A stretch of 64,000 nt of DNA from JADLHS01 sp964594985 (GTDB taxonomy: Bacteria > Verrucomicrobiota > Verrucomicrobiia > Limisphaerales > JADLHS01). Shown piece by piece: positions 22,845 through 31,840 of the stretch (position 1 is its first letter; each line of letters opens with the position of its first letter). The notes below the pieces were generated by a model. It saw only the letters and a program-made list of their open reading frames with translations, had not been told where the DNA came from and ran no database searches. Made by a program: the position numbers and the translations under genes. The DNA lies in contig CAZQNQ010000002.1 in assembly GCA_964594985.1 (NCBI GenBank), positions 310,001 to 374,000 of the forward strand. Direction: 5' to 3'.

Positions 22845-25800
22845 ATGAAAATACCCATCCTATCCCTAGTGTCCGCGCGGCTGGCGGGAGCGGCCAGTTT
22901 GCTGCTTATCCCCGCGGCCGTCATCGCCCATCCCTATGCCACCAGTCTGACCAACGCCAGCGGCGTCATTTCCTTCCGGTTGAACGAGTCCGCCGATACG
23001 GTCAAAGTTCTTTGGAACAGCGGCGGCTCCAGTTTTGATTTGGGGCCGCTGCCCCGAGGGCTGACGGTCACCAATCTCTCCGCCCAGGGAATCACCGCTC
23101 CCTTCAAGGTGGAGGTTGCCAAGACCGGCACCGGCGTACCGACATTGATTAGTGACAACAGTAATACCAACAACATGTTTTGGGGACCGCGGAGTCTGGC
23201 GGTCAATAAACGGCCCGCCAGCCCTTATTTTGGCCGGATTTATGTCGGGAATACCGCTGCCGGAACCCCCTCGGGCAGCGGTCGGCCTCAAACCGAGGGA
23301 ATTTATCTCTTGAATGCGGATTCCTCCGATGCGGTCGGCCAGGGCAACACCGCGTTAACCGGCGGCATCAGCATGGCCCCTGTCGGCAACCAGGCCATGC
23401 CGTGGCGCCTCCGGGTGGGGGATGCCGACGACAATCTCTACATCTGCAACTGGAGCGATCCGTTGGGCAATTTATTTGTTACGGACGCCAACGTGTCGCC
23501 CGGCAGCGGCACCAACGTCTTTGCCCTCTTTGCGGGACCGTACACCGCGAATCTTCCCCCGGAATACAATCACGGCAGCGTTTCCGAAGTCTATGTCACC
23601 GGCTCGCTTGCCAACGGCGACCTGACCGTTTATTCGGTGGACGAAGATTATGAAAGCATTCCCGGGCTTTTGGGGGAATTGAACAGCATCTGGCGTTACG
23701 ACATTGGCGCGGAATCGCTGCCGTGGAGCAACGCGCCCAACGCCAAGCTGGCCACTCCGGCGATTAGTTTTGTGGGTCAGACCATGGGCTTGGATCGCGG
23801 CGCCAACGGCTATTTTTATCTGTTGGACTCTCGCACCGCCGGGGGCGAAAACTGTCTCCAAGTCGTTGATCCCAGCGGCCCGTATGTCATTTATGAATCC
23901 CGTCCGGACAGCTTGAGCCAGGGTTTTCCGCGCGACATTTTGAGCAACTCGGTGTCGGTGGCGGTTTCCCCGGATCAGAAATATCTGGCCGTGCAGCGCA
24001 CCCCCGGCCAGGTGGTGGTCGTGCCTTTGATTGATGGCATTCCCAATCTGGCAGGGCGCATGGAATTCGTCGGGAACGGCAACAACTCCCGGCAGATCAT
24101 CTTTGACGCGGCCAACAACATTTACACGGTGGGAAATTCCTCGGAGCGGTTGCGCATCTGGTCGCTGGGCCTGAGCACCACGGCCACCACCGGCTCGGAC
24201 GGCACCTTTGTCCTGACGACCCCGGGTAATTCCGTGTCCATCGCGAAGGATGTTGACACCATTTCCGAGGAAGGCGCGACTTCGGCCAACATCACCCTGA
24301 CCCGCGTGAACGAGACGGAGGACTATGGCGCACCGCTGGTCGTCAACCTGACCACGAATGGGAGCACCGCCGTCCGGGGCCAGGATTACGTTCTACAAAC
24401 CAATGGCGTCACCTTTACCACGGATGCCGTCACCATTCCCGCCAATGTAACCACCTTGAACATCGCCGTGGTCGCCGTGGATGACGCGACACCGGAACCC
24501 ACCGAGACCGTGGTGTTGGGCGTCGCCGGCGGAGTCAATTACACGACCGGCATTCCGGCCAGCCAGACTCTCTCCATCCTGGATAATGAACCGCCGCAAC
24601 TGCGGGTGGCCGCCTTGTCCACCAACCTGTACGAACGCCTGCCCAATGATCTGGCGCGCCTGACCATTCAACGATGGGGCGACCTTAATGCCGGCACGTT
24701 TTATGTTTATGACACCGATCTGGTCCTGTCCGGTTCAGCGGTGAAGGATACGGATTACACGGTGATGAACCTGCCCGTCAGCTTCGATCCGGGTGTGGCC
24801 AGCATCACTGTTTCGGCACTCGCCCCCATTGACAACAATCTGGTGGACGGCCCGCGCACCATCACGGTGGGCTTGAAAGCGGGGGAGGGTTTCACTGCGG
24901 CCACCAACACCGCTTCGACCACCATCACCGACGATGATCTGCCGCCCGCCACGCCGATCTTTGCCGCTGATTTCAATGATCCGGAAGGCCTCGCCAACTG
25001 GAATGTTCTTTTTGCGGATGCCAGCACGCCCGTGATCGAGGACTATAATCTGACTTTCGCTTTCGATTACAGCTCCCTGAGCGTTCCTCCGGCGCCCCAT
25101 GGGGAAGATACCTATGGTTTATACCTCCAGGTGAACAAAAACGACGGCACCGCCGCCGCCGCCGCCTTGAACATATATCCGAAAAACCAAACCTTCTCGG
25201 GCGATTATGTCGTTCGCTTTGACATGTATTTGATCGTGGGCGCAGGAGCGAGCACGACAGAATATGCGCTGTTTGGCATCAACCATTCGGGCACCAAAAC
25301 CAACTGGTTCCGCAATTCCGCCGGCGGCGTGCCCAGCGGAAGCTTCGACGGCCTGTTCTACGGCATTGAATCCGATGGCGCGGCCTTGGGCGACTATGTC
25401 CTCTATAGCTCACCGACGACAACCGGCAACAACCCGACCGCGCTCACGCCGGGCCGCAACGCCTCCACGTTGACGCAAGTCTTCAAAACCCCGCCGTTCT
25501 TCGCGGGCGGCGCCCCCTCCAATCCGGAATACAATTCCCAAGCCAGTTGGGCGGACGTGGAAATCAGCACCATCGGCGGCGTAGTCACGTTGAAGATCAA
25601 CCAGACCACGATCTTCAGTTACACCAACACCACGACCTACACTTCCGGCAATATCATGCTGGGATACACGGATGCCTATGATTCAGTCGGGCCGGCGGCG
25701 TCCGGCGTGATCTACGACAACCTGCGCGTCATCAATCTGACCGCGCCGACCGTCGTAATCACTGGAATCAATGTCGTCGGCGGTAATGTGGTGATCAACT

Positions 25801-25970
25801 TCACCGGGCCGGCTTCCGATCTGGCCTCGGCCTACACGCTTCAGGAAGCCCCGGCGGCAACCGGCCCCTACGGCGATGTGAGCGCCACCATCATCGGCAG
25901 CGGTGGAAATTACACGGCCACCCGCGCCTTGGGCGGGGCGGCGCAGTTCTATCGCATCAAACGCAATTAA
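22845..25970 (+). CDS. Large secreted protein with beta-propeller-like, Calx-beta and LamG-like domains
   Basis: ATG at 22845 has a good AGGAG site and gives a Sec signal peptide (ARLAGAASLLLIPAAVIAHP). Of 1041 aa, residues ~30-450 look like a repeat-rich beta-propeller (WSDPLGNLFVTDA; VAVSPDQKYLAVQRT). Residues ~465-575 are a Calx-beta domain (VDTISEEGATSANITLTRV, GQDYVLQTNGVTF), followed by a second at ~580-700. A concanavalin/LamG-like part spans ~705-960. The last ~75 aa (VVGGNVVINFTG, ... AQFYRIKRN) are a C-terminal domain shared with many Verrucomicrobiota secreted proteins. It is flanked by two pseudopilin genes on the same strand, so a dedicated export unit is possible. The substrate is unknown; polysaccharide binding is plausible. 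Confidence 0.8.
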   Translation: MKIPILSLVSARLAGAASLLLIPAAVIAHPYATSLTNASGVISFRLNESADTVKVLWNSGGSSFDLGPLPRGLTVTNLSAQGITAPFKVEVAKTGTGVPTLISDNSNTNNMFWGPRSLAVNKRPASPYFGRIYVGNTAAGTPSGSGRPQTEGIYLLNADSSDAVGQGNTALTGGISMAPVGNQAMPWRLRVGDADDNLYICNWSDPLGNLFVTDANVSPGSGTNVFALFAGPYTANLPPEYNHGSVSEVYVTGSLANGDLTVYSVDEDYESIPGLLGELNSIWRYDIGAESLPWSNAPNAKLATPAISFVGQTMGLDRGANGYFYLLDSRTAGGENCLQVVDPSGPYVIYESRPDSLSQGFPRDILSNSVSVAVSPDQKYLAVQRTPGQVVVVPLIDGIPNLAGRMEFVGNGNNSRQIIFDAANNIYTVGNSSERLRIWSLGLSTTATTGSDGTFVLTTPGNSVSIAKDVDTISEEGATSANITLTRVNETEDYGAPLVVNLTTNGSTAVRGQDYVLQTNGVTFTTDAVTIPANVTTLNIAVVAVDDATPEPTETVVLGVAGGVNYTTGIPASQTLSILDNEPPQLRVAALSTNLYERLPNDLARLTIQRWGDLNAGTFYVYDTDLVLSGSAVKDTDYTVMNLPVSFDPGVASITVSALAPIDNNLVDGPRTITVGLKAGEGFTAATNTASTTITDDDLPPATPIFAADFNDPEGLANWNVLFADASTPVIEDYNLTFAFDYSSLSVPPAPHGEDTYGLYLQVNKNDGTAAAAALNIYPKNQTFSGDYVVRFDMYLIVGAGASTTEYALFGINHSGTKTNWFRNSAGGVPSGSFDGLFYGIESDGAALGDYVLYSSPTTTGNNPTALTPGRNASTLTQVFKTPPFFAGGAPSNPEYNSQASWADVEISTIGGVVTLKINQTTIFSYTNTTTYTSGNIMLGYTDAYDSVGPAASGVIYDNLRVINLTAPTVVITGINVVGGNVVINFTGPASDLASAYTLQEAPAATGPYGDVSATIIGSGGNYTATRALGGAAQFYRIKRN

Positions 25971-25986
25971 CCACAGTCACAATTCA

Positions 25987-26018
25987 AACGGCGGCATCCG
26001 GCCCCGGATGCCGCCGTT
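25987..26018. terminator. Perfect 15-bp hairpin between secreted-protein and pseudopilin genes
   Basis: AACGGCGGCATCCGG and CCGGATGCCGCCGTT pair with a 2-base loop. No T-run follows, so it may be an mRNA stabiliser or attenuator rather than a strict Rho-independent terminator. Confidence 0.6.
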
Positions 26019-26040
26019 AAAACCAACCATCAAGTCATTC

Positions 26041-26934
26041 ATGTCGTTCTTCCGTCGCAAGGTAAAAAAGCAAATACGCCCAGGATTGGGCTCATTCGCG
26101 CGAAGGTTTTTGCCGGGATTCACCCTCATTGAGCTGCTGGTGGTGATCGCCATCATTGCCATTCTGGCCGCCATGTTGCTGCCCGCCCTGGGCCGGGCCA
26201 AAATGAAGGCGCAACGCATCAGTTGTCTCAACAACAGCAAGCAGACGGGCCTGGGCAGCCAGCTTTACGCGGAGGACGACGACCAAAAGGCTTTCACCGG
26301 CGTGGCGAATTATGGGGACGACGACCTGAACTGGCTTTATCCGCAATACATTCCCGCCGGCAAAACATTTACGTGTCCCAGCACCAAAAATACGGTTCCC
26401 ACCACCAATGCCATCACTTTTGCCGCTGGGTTTCAGCCCAGCGGCGCCTCCGGTGGAGTGGTTGACGGGGTGCCAACCAGTTACTCCGATCGGTTGCACG
26501 GCAACGGCACTTATATCTCGTACCTGACCGAAAATGCCGCCGGGAAAGATGCGGCCCTTGGCCACAGCTATGAAGTGGCCGGATTTTTCCGGGGCGTAAA
26601 TGGCACCAACACCGCGAATTTTTACAATGTGCGGAAGAAGCAAAACACCGTGGCTTCCTACGTTTACCGGCAGGCGCAGTTGGGGGGAGCAAAATACAAT
26701 TTTATCGGGCGGCGGGCCAGTTCCTCCGATGTCTGGCTCATTTACGATGCGGATGATCCCGGCGGCGCAGATCGGCCCAATCAGGATTATCCTGATCCGG
26801 GCGACAATCATGGCGTGGACGGCGCCAACGTGGTCTTTGCCGACGGCCATGCCGAGTGGGTCAAGCAGTCTAAGTACGTGCGCAGCTTCATTCTAGGGAC
26901 GGACGAAGCCCACGCCTTGGCTGCGACAAAATAG
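26041..26934 (+). CDS. DUF1559-like pseudopilin, copy 2
   Basis: ATG at 26041 (MSFFRRKVKKQI) is chosen because the longer frame would overlap the upstream coding region. The 297-aa protein has the prepilin motif GFTLIELLVVIAIIA followed by LAAMLLPALGRAKMKAQRISCLNNSK, and the family's C-terminal block VVFADGHAEWVKQSK. It is more diverged from the copy at 21928 outside the N terminus. The organism's gene order, pseudopilin-secreted protein-pseudopilin, suggests functional association. Both are probably held in the inner membrane until processed by a prepilin peptidase. Confidence 0.9.
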   Translation: MSFFRRKVKKQIRPGLGSFARRFLPGFTLIELLVVIAIIAILAAMLLPALGRAKMKAQRISCLNNSKQTGLGSQLYAEDDDQKAFTGVANYGDDDLNWLYPQYIPAGKTFTCPSTKNTVPTTNAITFAAGFQPSGASGGVVDGVPTSYSDRLHGNGTYISYLTENAAGKDAALGHSYEVAGFFRGVNGTNTANFYNVRKKQNTVASYVYRQAQLGGAKYNFIGRRASSSDVWLIYDADDPGGADRPNQDYPDPGDNHGVDGANVVFADGHAEWVKQSKYVRSFILGTDEAHALAATK

Positions 26935-27181
26935 TTTTAGCTCACGCCGGCATCGGAAGAACAGGCCTTGTTCTTATGCCCCAAGGGTAGTCTTGCAGTG
27001 GAGCAATAACTCCTTGCTATTCCGCTGAAAACTGTCACGCTAACCCCCGTCTGTAGATGCTTTAAGCCTCCACGTCATGGTGAATCCTCAAGTGAACCTC
27101 CGTTCAGTGATGATTTGAAACCCGGCAGTCGGGAACAGTCTGGAAAAGTGCAGAGTCAGTCTCGGACAGTATCAACATCAC
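26935..27181. other. Intergenic region; no gene seen
   Basis: 247 bases. An imperfect palindrome AAGAACAGG / CCTTGTTCTT lies at 26957-26975. No further structure recognised. It should contain the promoter of the RNA-binding protein gene. Confidence 0.4.
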
Positions 27182-27532
27182 ATGAGCACAAAACTGTTTG
27201 TCGGAAATCTTTCCTTCAACACCACTGAAAACGACCTGTCGGACGCGTTCGCCGCGCACGGCACCGTCGTCGAAGCCAACCTGATGATGGACCGCATGAG
27301 CGGCCGTCCGCGCGGTTTCGGTTTCGTCACCATGAGCAGCCCCGAAGAAGCGCAGAAGGCCATTGACGCGCTGAACGGCCAGCAACTCGACGGTCGCGCC
27401 CTCACGGTCAACGTGGCCCGTCCGCGCGAAGAGCGTCCGGCGGGCGGCGGTGGCGGTGGCGGTCGTGGTCCGCGTCGTGAATACGGCGGCGGCGGCGGCG
27501 GTCGCGGTGGTGATCGCGGCGGTCGTTACTAA
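27182..27532 (+). CDS. Glycine-rich RRM RNA-binding protein
   Basis: This 116-aa protein has one RRM: RNP2 is KLFVGNLSF near the start and RNP1 is RGFGFVTM at ~42-49. A C-terminal tail of Gly and Arg (GGGRGPRREYGGG, RGGDRGGRY) is typical of cyanobacterial and Verrucomicrobiota Rbp-type proteins that bind single-stranded RNA, often under cold or stress. ATG at 27182 is immediately before the RNP2 strand. A strong terminator follows, so it is a monocistronic gene. Confidence 0.93.
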   Translation: MSTKLFVGNLSFNTTENDLSDAFAAHGTVVEANLMMDRMSGRPRGFGFVTMSSPEEAQKAIDALNGQQLDGRALTVNVARPREERPAGGGGGGGRGPRREYGGGGGGRGGDRGGRY

Positions 27533-27550
27533 GCTGAGTTAAGTTTTCAG

Positions 27551-27583
27551 AGCGGGGTTCGGTTTTCCGAATCCCGCTTTTTT
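27551..27583 (+). terminator. Intrinsic terminator of the RRM gene
   Basis: Stem AGCGGGGTTCGG / CCGAATCCCGCT with a TTTT loop and a following run of six T. Confidence 0.9.
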
Positions 27584-27651
27584 GTCACCAACGGCGGCGT
27601 CATTGCGCCACCGGGGAATAACGGATTTCCAAAAGTTCAAAGGAACACTCA

Positions 27652-27867
27652 ATGAAAGAAGAACACATCGAAGTGGAGGGAAACATCCACACGGTTTTGC
27701 CCGGCACGATGTTCCGGGTGGAGTTGGACAACAAGCATCTCGTCCTCGCGACGATCTGCGGCAAGATGCGCAAACGCTTCGTCCGCCTCACCACCGGGGA
27801 TCGCGTGAAGATGGAAATGTCCCCCTACGATCTGAACAAGGGTCGCATCACCTGGCGCTTGCGCTGA
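27652..27867 (+). CDS. infA: Translation initiation factor IF-1
   Basis: The 71-aa protein is a single OB-fold S1-like domain: EEHIEVEGNIHTVLPGTMFR, then VELDNKHLVLATICGKMRK and the C-terminal GDRVKMEMSPYDLNKGRI. This is the normal IF-1 length and order. The start ATG at 27652 has AAAGGAAC upstream. Compared with the common IF-1, VLPGTMF replaces ALPNTMF. IF-1 binds the ribosomal A site during initiation together with IF-2 and IF-3. Confidence 0.96.
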   Translation: MKEEHIEVEGNIHTVLPGTMFRVELDNKHLVLATICGKMRKRFVRLTTGDRVKMEMSPYDLNKGRITWRLR

Positions 27868-27937
27868 GGCTGACAAATTTCAATCACCGGAGGCGCGCGT
27901 CCGCCATTCGACTTGGACGTCGCCCTCCGGTATTTTT

Positions 27938-29167
27938 ATGCCCATGAACTCACAGCGCATCATCATCGTTGGGGGAGGCGCGGCAGGTTTCTTTGCTGCG
28001 ATCACGGCTGCCGAAGCCGCTCCCCAGGCGCAGGTGACGTTGCTGGAGCGCGGGCCGCAGATGCTCGCCAAAGTCCGCATCTCCGGCGGCGGACGTTGCA
28101 ATGTGACCCACGCTTGTTTTGACGCGCGGGAGTTTGCGAACCGCTATCCGCGCGGCGGCAAGGCGTTGATCGGTCCTTTCCAACGGTTTCAAGCGCGTGA
28201 CACCGTCGCGTGGTTTGCCGGGCGCGGGGTAAAACTGAAAATCGAAAATGATGGTCGGATGTTTCCGGTGACGGATTCATCGGCCACGATTGTGGATTGC
28301 CTGACCAACGCGGCGCAACGCGCGGGCGTGGTCGTGCGGACGAATTGCGGCGTGGATTCGGTGCGCCGCTCGGAAACAGGTTTTGAACTCACGCTGACCG
28401 GCGGCGAGAAAATGGTCGCCGACCGTTTGTTACTCGCGACAGGCGGTTGTCGCGCGGCGGCGGCCGGGCAGATGGCGACGTCATTGGGCCATGCCATCGA
28501 GCCGCCGGTGCCGTCGTTATTCACATTGCAAATTGCGTTGCCGTGGTTGAACGAACTCGCCGGCGCGAGCGTGGAAGTCGTCGAAGTCAGTGTGCCGGAA
28601 ACGGACTTGAGCGAGCGCGGGCCGGTGTTGGTGACGCATTGGGGATTGAGCGGCCCGGCGGTGTTGCGTTTGTCGGCGTGGGGCGCGCGGCAGTTGCACG
28701 AGTTGGACTATCACTTTCCGCTGCGTGTGAACTGGCTGCCGGAATTGCCGCCGGAAAAGCTCGCCGCCGAAATCCAGGCCCGCCGGCAGGCGCAGGGCGC
28801 GAAGCTGGTGGTGAATGCGCCCATCGCGCCGCTTTCGGCGCGACTCTGGGAAGCATTGGTGTTGGCGGCGGGCGTGGGGCGCGCGGCGCGTTGGGCGGCT
28901 TTGACGCGTGCGCAGCAACAGCAGTTGATCCAGCAACTCACGCGGACGGAGTTTGCGGTCACGGGCAAGAGTTTGAACAAGGACGAGTTCGTGACCTGTG
29001 GCGGCGTGAAGCTCGCCGAGGTGAATTTCAAAACCATGGAAAGCCGCATCTGTCCCGGGCTCTACTTCGCGGGCGAACTGCTCGACATTGATGGCATCAC
29101 TGGTGGCTTCAATTTTCAGGCGGCCTGGACGACCGGCTGGATCGCAGGCAACGCCATGGCAGCTTGA
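27938..29167 (+). CDS. NAD(P)/FAD-dependent oxidoreductase, HI0933/YhiN family
   Basis: The 409-aa flavoprotein starts with the Rossmann dinucleotide motif IIIVGGGAAGFFAA and carries the family signature KVRISGGGRCNVTHA. The substrate-binding middle has RGPVLVTHWGLSGPAVL, and the C terminus has GLYFAGELLDIDGITGGFN, the second FAD contact. This HI0933-like family is widespread and cytoplasmic; the substrate is not established. It follows infA by 70 bases on the same strand. Both ATG 27938 and 27944 could be used; I use the first. Confidence 0.9.
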   Translation: MPMNSQRIIIVGGGAAGFFAAITAAEAAPQAQVTLLERGPQMLAKVRISGGGRCNVTHACFDAREFANRYPRGGKALIGPFQRFQARDTVAWFAGRGVKLKIENDGRMFPVTDSSATIVDCLTNAAQRAGVVVRTNCGVDSVRRSETGFELTLTGGEKMVADRLLLATGGCRAAAAGQMATSLGHAIEPPVPSLFTLQIALPWLNELAGASVEVVEVSVPETDLSERGPVLVTHWGLSGPAVLRLSAWGARQLHELDYHFPLRVNWLPELPPEKLAAEIQARRQAQGAKLVVNAPIAPLSARLWEALVLAAGVGRAARWAALTRAQQQQLIQQLTRTEFAVTGKSLNKDEFVTCGGVKLAEVNFKTMESRICPGLYFAGELLDIDGITGGFNFQAAWTTGWIAGNAMAA

Positions 29168-29179
29168 TTCAAAACCTTG

Positions 29180-29236
29180 AACAGGAGGAAACGGAGATAA
29201 CAGAGGCTTTCTCCGTTCTCTCCGTTTGCTCCTGTT
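29180..29236. repeat. Convergent hairpin repeat AACAGGAGGAAACGGAG
   Basis: Arms AACAGGAGGAAACGGAGA and TCTCCGTTTGCTCCTGTT are inverted with a short centre, between the convergent flavoprotein and amidase genes. It is a member of a common Verrucomicrobiota intergenic repeat and could act as a two-way transcription end. Confidence 0.75.
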
Positions 29237-29251
29237 AAAATTCCCGAAGTC

Positions 29252-30322
29252 TTACCGTTCCATCAGCAACTGTGCGCCGCGTTTCATGTCGGTCTTTGGT
29301 GCGGTCAGCTTGTGCGCGTTGTTGATGACATAATCCCAATCCAGCGCCGGGCCGGGATCGGTCTTGTTGGTCTGGATATGGTAGTGCCCGATCACCCCCT
29401 GGTAACTCTGGAGTTGTTCGTCGTCGAGTTTGCGCGTGATGAGTTTCCCCTCGGCGTCGCGGGGATAATCACATTTGATCAATGGTAACACTTTGGTCAG
29501 CGCGGCGGTGAGGTGCGCGAGGGCCTTGTATTGTTCCGGCGTGAAATCGTATTGGATCAACGTCCGGCCCTGCACTTCACCGACCACCGGTTCGTTCCGC
29601 GCCGGGCGACCGATGAAATTTGTTGTGAGCACCCCGCCGTCGCCGAGCTTTTCCGGCAGCGTGATGTAAGTCCGCCCGTCGGCATCGCGGGCGTACCACT
29701 TTTCCAACGCGCTGTTTTCCACCCGGGCGTACGCGCCCATGTTGGCGATCTCGATTCCGACCGAGCGGCTGTTCGATGTCGTGGCGTGCCAGGCGCGTTC
29801 CTTGACATCGAGCGTCTGGTAAATCGTCCCGTCAATATCGAGCATGAAATGCACGCTCAGACCGCGATGATCGTGCAGCACGTTGAAGCAAGTCCGGCTC
29901 ACGCCGCAGACGTCGAAATGCAGGACGAATTGATCCACGACCTTCTGCAACGTCGGCAGATCCCAGCCGCCGCCGCGCACGCGTTCGATTTCCTCCGCTG
30001 TCAGATTGTTGGTGCGCAAGTTGTAGCGGTTCGGCGTCGCCGGGCCGTTGGTGAGCGCTTCGGTGGTTTTCCAGTCGGACTCTTCGAGCGGTGGAAAGCG
30101 GCGTTCCACGCGATACGCGTCGTAACCACCGGGATCGGTCCACAAGACGACGCGGGTGCCGGTGTGAACGTGGTGGCCCGCCACGACGATCTCATCGCCG
30201 GTGCGCGGGGCGATCGAGCCGACGCGGGGCGGAATGGCCACACAGCCGGTCAGGATCAAGGCCAGACTGAGAACGATCCAATGGCAGCCAAGTTTCACGT
30301 GCATCAAACAAATCAGTTTCAT
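29252..30322 (-). CDS. N-acetylmuramoyl-L-alanine amidase lipoprotein
   Basis: The 356-aa protein starts with a lipoprotein signal (WIVLSLALILTGC). The amidase_2 (AmpD/PGRP-like) fold is visible: LSVHFMLDIDGTIYQTLD, ERAWHATTSNSRSVGIEIAN and the later GVIGHYHIQTNKTDPGPALDW. The histidines of SVHFM, AWHA and GHYH are candidate zinc ligands, and the K of TNKTDPG the usual active-site partner. It would cut the bond between MurNAc and the peptide in peptidoglycan, at the outer membrane or periplasm. It is divergent from the region before the DUF3450/TonB cluster. Confidence 0.88.
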   Translation of the reverse strand: MKLICLMHVKLGCHWIVLSLALILTGCVAIPPRVGSIAPRTGDEIVVAGHHVHTGTRVVLWTDPGGYDAYRVERRFPPLEESDWKTTEALTNGPATPNRYNLRTNNLTAEEIERVRGGGWDLPTLQKVVDQFVLHFDVCGVSRTCFNVLHDHRGLSVHFMLDIDGTIYQTLDVKERAWHATTSNSRSVGIEIANMGAYARVENSALEKWYARDADGRTYITLPEKLGDGGVLTTNFIGRPARNEPVVGEVQGRTLIQYDFTPEQYKALAHLTAALTKVLPLIKCDYPRDAEGKLITRKLDDEQLQSYQGVIGHYHIQTNKTDPGPALDWDYVINNAHKLTAPKTDMKRGAQLLMER

Positions 30323-30990
30323 CTATTTGCGCCCGAAAGCAGGTTGAGCGTCAAGCCAAAGCCCGGACATGTTTATGGCGAAGGTGGCCGGCAGAGCATC
30401 CGCCCCACGGGATGCTTGATTTTACAGGCAGGAGAAAGGGGCAGCGCCGTGCCGTGGCTGCACCGCAGGGTGCTGGTTTGGCCGGAGGAAAACGATTCAA
30501 CCCAGCAGTCCTGGGCGGGACAAATGGGCTGTCTCGTGCGGTTTGAATCCGGCAGCCGGAGGCTTGAGCAGTGCGTTCCAGCGGACCTTGCTTGGTCCGG
30601 TGTGCTTGGAGATGGACCAGGCGATCAAGCGCGTGCGGCCCCGTTCCCGATGTGCCAGCAGTTGGAGAAAACTGTTGGGGAAATACGGTTTTGCTTTCAT
30701 AGCCAGTTCATCACTCGGGTGGTCCTTCGCGCTGCAAACCGCGCCAGTATCATGACACGCAGCCGGCTGTGGTCCTGGAAAAGGGACGGCCGGGTCGTGA
30801 GCCTACACGGTTTCAGACCTTGATCCGCCCCGGACTTTGTCACCTTGGTGACGAAGAAAACGGGCGGGAAATTTTCAGTGACCACCAAAGTTTTCATTCC
30901 GCCGCAAGGACACGCGAGTTGTGCGACGACCCGGCGGCGAAACCGTTACGAACAAGCAACTTCAACTCCGCGTCCCCCGGCTTGGGGCGT
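30323..30990. other. Long upstream region before TonB cluster; no gene seen
   Basis: About 670 bases. One palindrome GTTTGAATCCGGCAGCCGG near 30540 and a small TTTGTCACC / GGTGACGAA hairpin at 30837-30855 are visible. The minus-strand frame 30497-30700 reads like repeat-derived sequence without a domain. No gene supported. Confidence 0.45.
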
Positions 30991-31040
30991 TGTCACAGAG
31001 TTGTAACCAAGGCGACACAGGCGTGTGACGCCGATTTCAC
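30991..31040 (+). promoter_or_regulatory. Pho-box-like repeat array before the DUF3450-TonB cluster
   Basis: Words GTCAC, GTAAC, GACAC, GTGAC and TTCAC start at 30992, 31003, 31014, 31025 and 31036, exactly 11 bases apart. The first pair TGTCA-N6-TGTAA fits the TGTCA-N6-TGTCA core of a PhoB site. It ends only 13 bases before the start codon, so the promoter geometry needs checking. Confidence 0.5.
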
Positions 31041-31053
31041 ATCCTGTCGGCGC

Positions 31054-31821
31054 ATGAAGTGCATGACTCCCTGGGTGGTTGCTTTGGTTACGATTGGTCT
31101 GGCTGCGCCGGCGGCGGAAACCGGTGTGGCGCCGTTGGCGCAGACCCGTTCCACCCTCGAACAATGGGTGCAGACGCGGCAGTTGATTTCCCAGACCCGC
31201 ACCGACTGGCAGACGGACAAGGAAACCCTGGAGCAGACCGTTGCGCTCTATGAACGCGAGCTGAAGGCGGTTGAGGAACAGTTCTCCAAGGTCGCCACGA
31301 ACAACACGCAGGTCGCCAAGGAAATGGCCGAAGCCGAGGCGCTCCAGAAGACGTCCAACGAGACGCTTGCCGACGCCAAGAAGTTCGCCACGGAGTTCGA
31401 AGCGCAGGTCAAGCAACTCGCGCCGCAACTGCCCGGCCCGCTCCAGGACATCCTCAAGCCGCTGCTCGCGCGGCTGCCCGCCGATCCGAACAACACCAGG
31501 ATGCTCGCCGCCGAACGGATGCAGGTTCTCGTCGGGGTGCTCAACGAGTTGGATAAGTTCAACAACGCCGTGAACCTCTTCAGTGAGCGCCGCAAGAATG
31601 CCAAGGGCGACGAAGTCTCCGTGCAGACGGTCTATATCGGGCTGGGCGCGGCCTACTTTGTCAATGACGCGGGCGATTTCGCGGGCACGGGCACCGTGGG
31701 CAAAAATGGTTGGGAATGGACGACCAAGTCCGAGATCGCTCCGACCGTGCAGGAGGTCGTGAAGATTTACCGCAACGAACGCGCCGCGCGGTTCGTGACG
31801 CTCCCCGCCGCTGTCCGTTGA
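31054..31821 (+). CDS. DUF3450 family periplasmic protein
   Basis: ATG at 31054 (MKCMTPWVVALVTIGLAAPAAETG) gives a short signal peptide and a 255-aa product. The mature N-terminal half is a long coiled coil (RTDWQTDKETLEQTVALYER, QVAKEMAEAEALQKTS). The C-terminal half has VQTVYIGLGAAYFVND and GNGWEWTTKSEI-like residues (KNGWEWTTKS) typical of DUF3450. In Vibrio-type TonB2/TtpC clusters a DUF3450 gene leads the operon, exactly as here, followed by a long ExbB. The protein is presumed to act in the periplasm with that ExbB. Confidence 0.85.
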   Translation: MKCMTPWVVALVTIGLAAPAAETGVAPLAQTRSTLEQWVQTRQLISQTRTDWQTDKETLEQTVALYERELKAVEEQFSKVATNNTQVAKEMAEAEALQKTSNETLADAKKFATEFEAQVKQLAPQLPGPLQDILKPLLARLPADPNNTRMLAAERMQVLVGVLNELDKFNNAVNLFSERRKNAKGDEVSVQTVYIGLGAAYFVNDAGDFAGTGTVGKNGWEWTTKSEIAPTVQEVVKIYRNERAARFVTLPAAVR

Positions 31822-31840
31822 TTTTTACCTTTTCCGAACG

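Noticed and set aside
30497..30700. Minus-strand 67-codon frame before the TonB cluster
   Set aside because: Reads as repeat-like sequence with a GAATCCGGCAGCCGG palindrome; no hydrophobic or domain signal.
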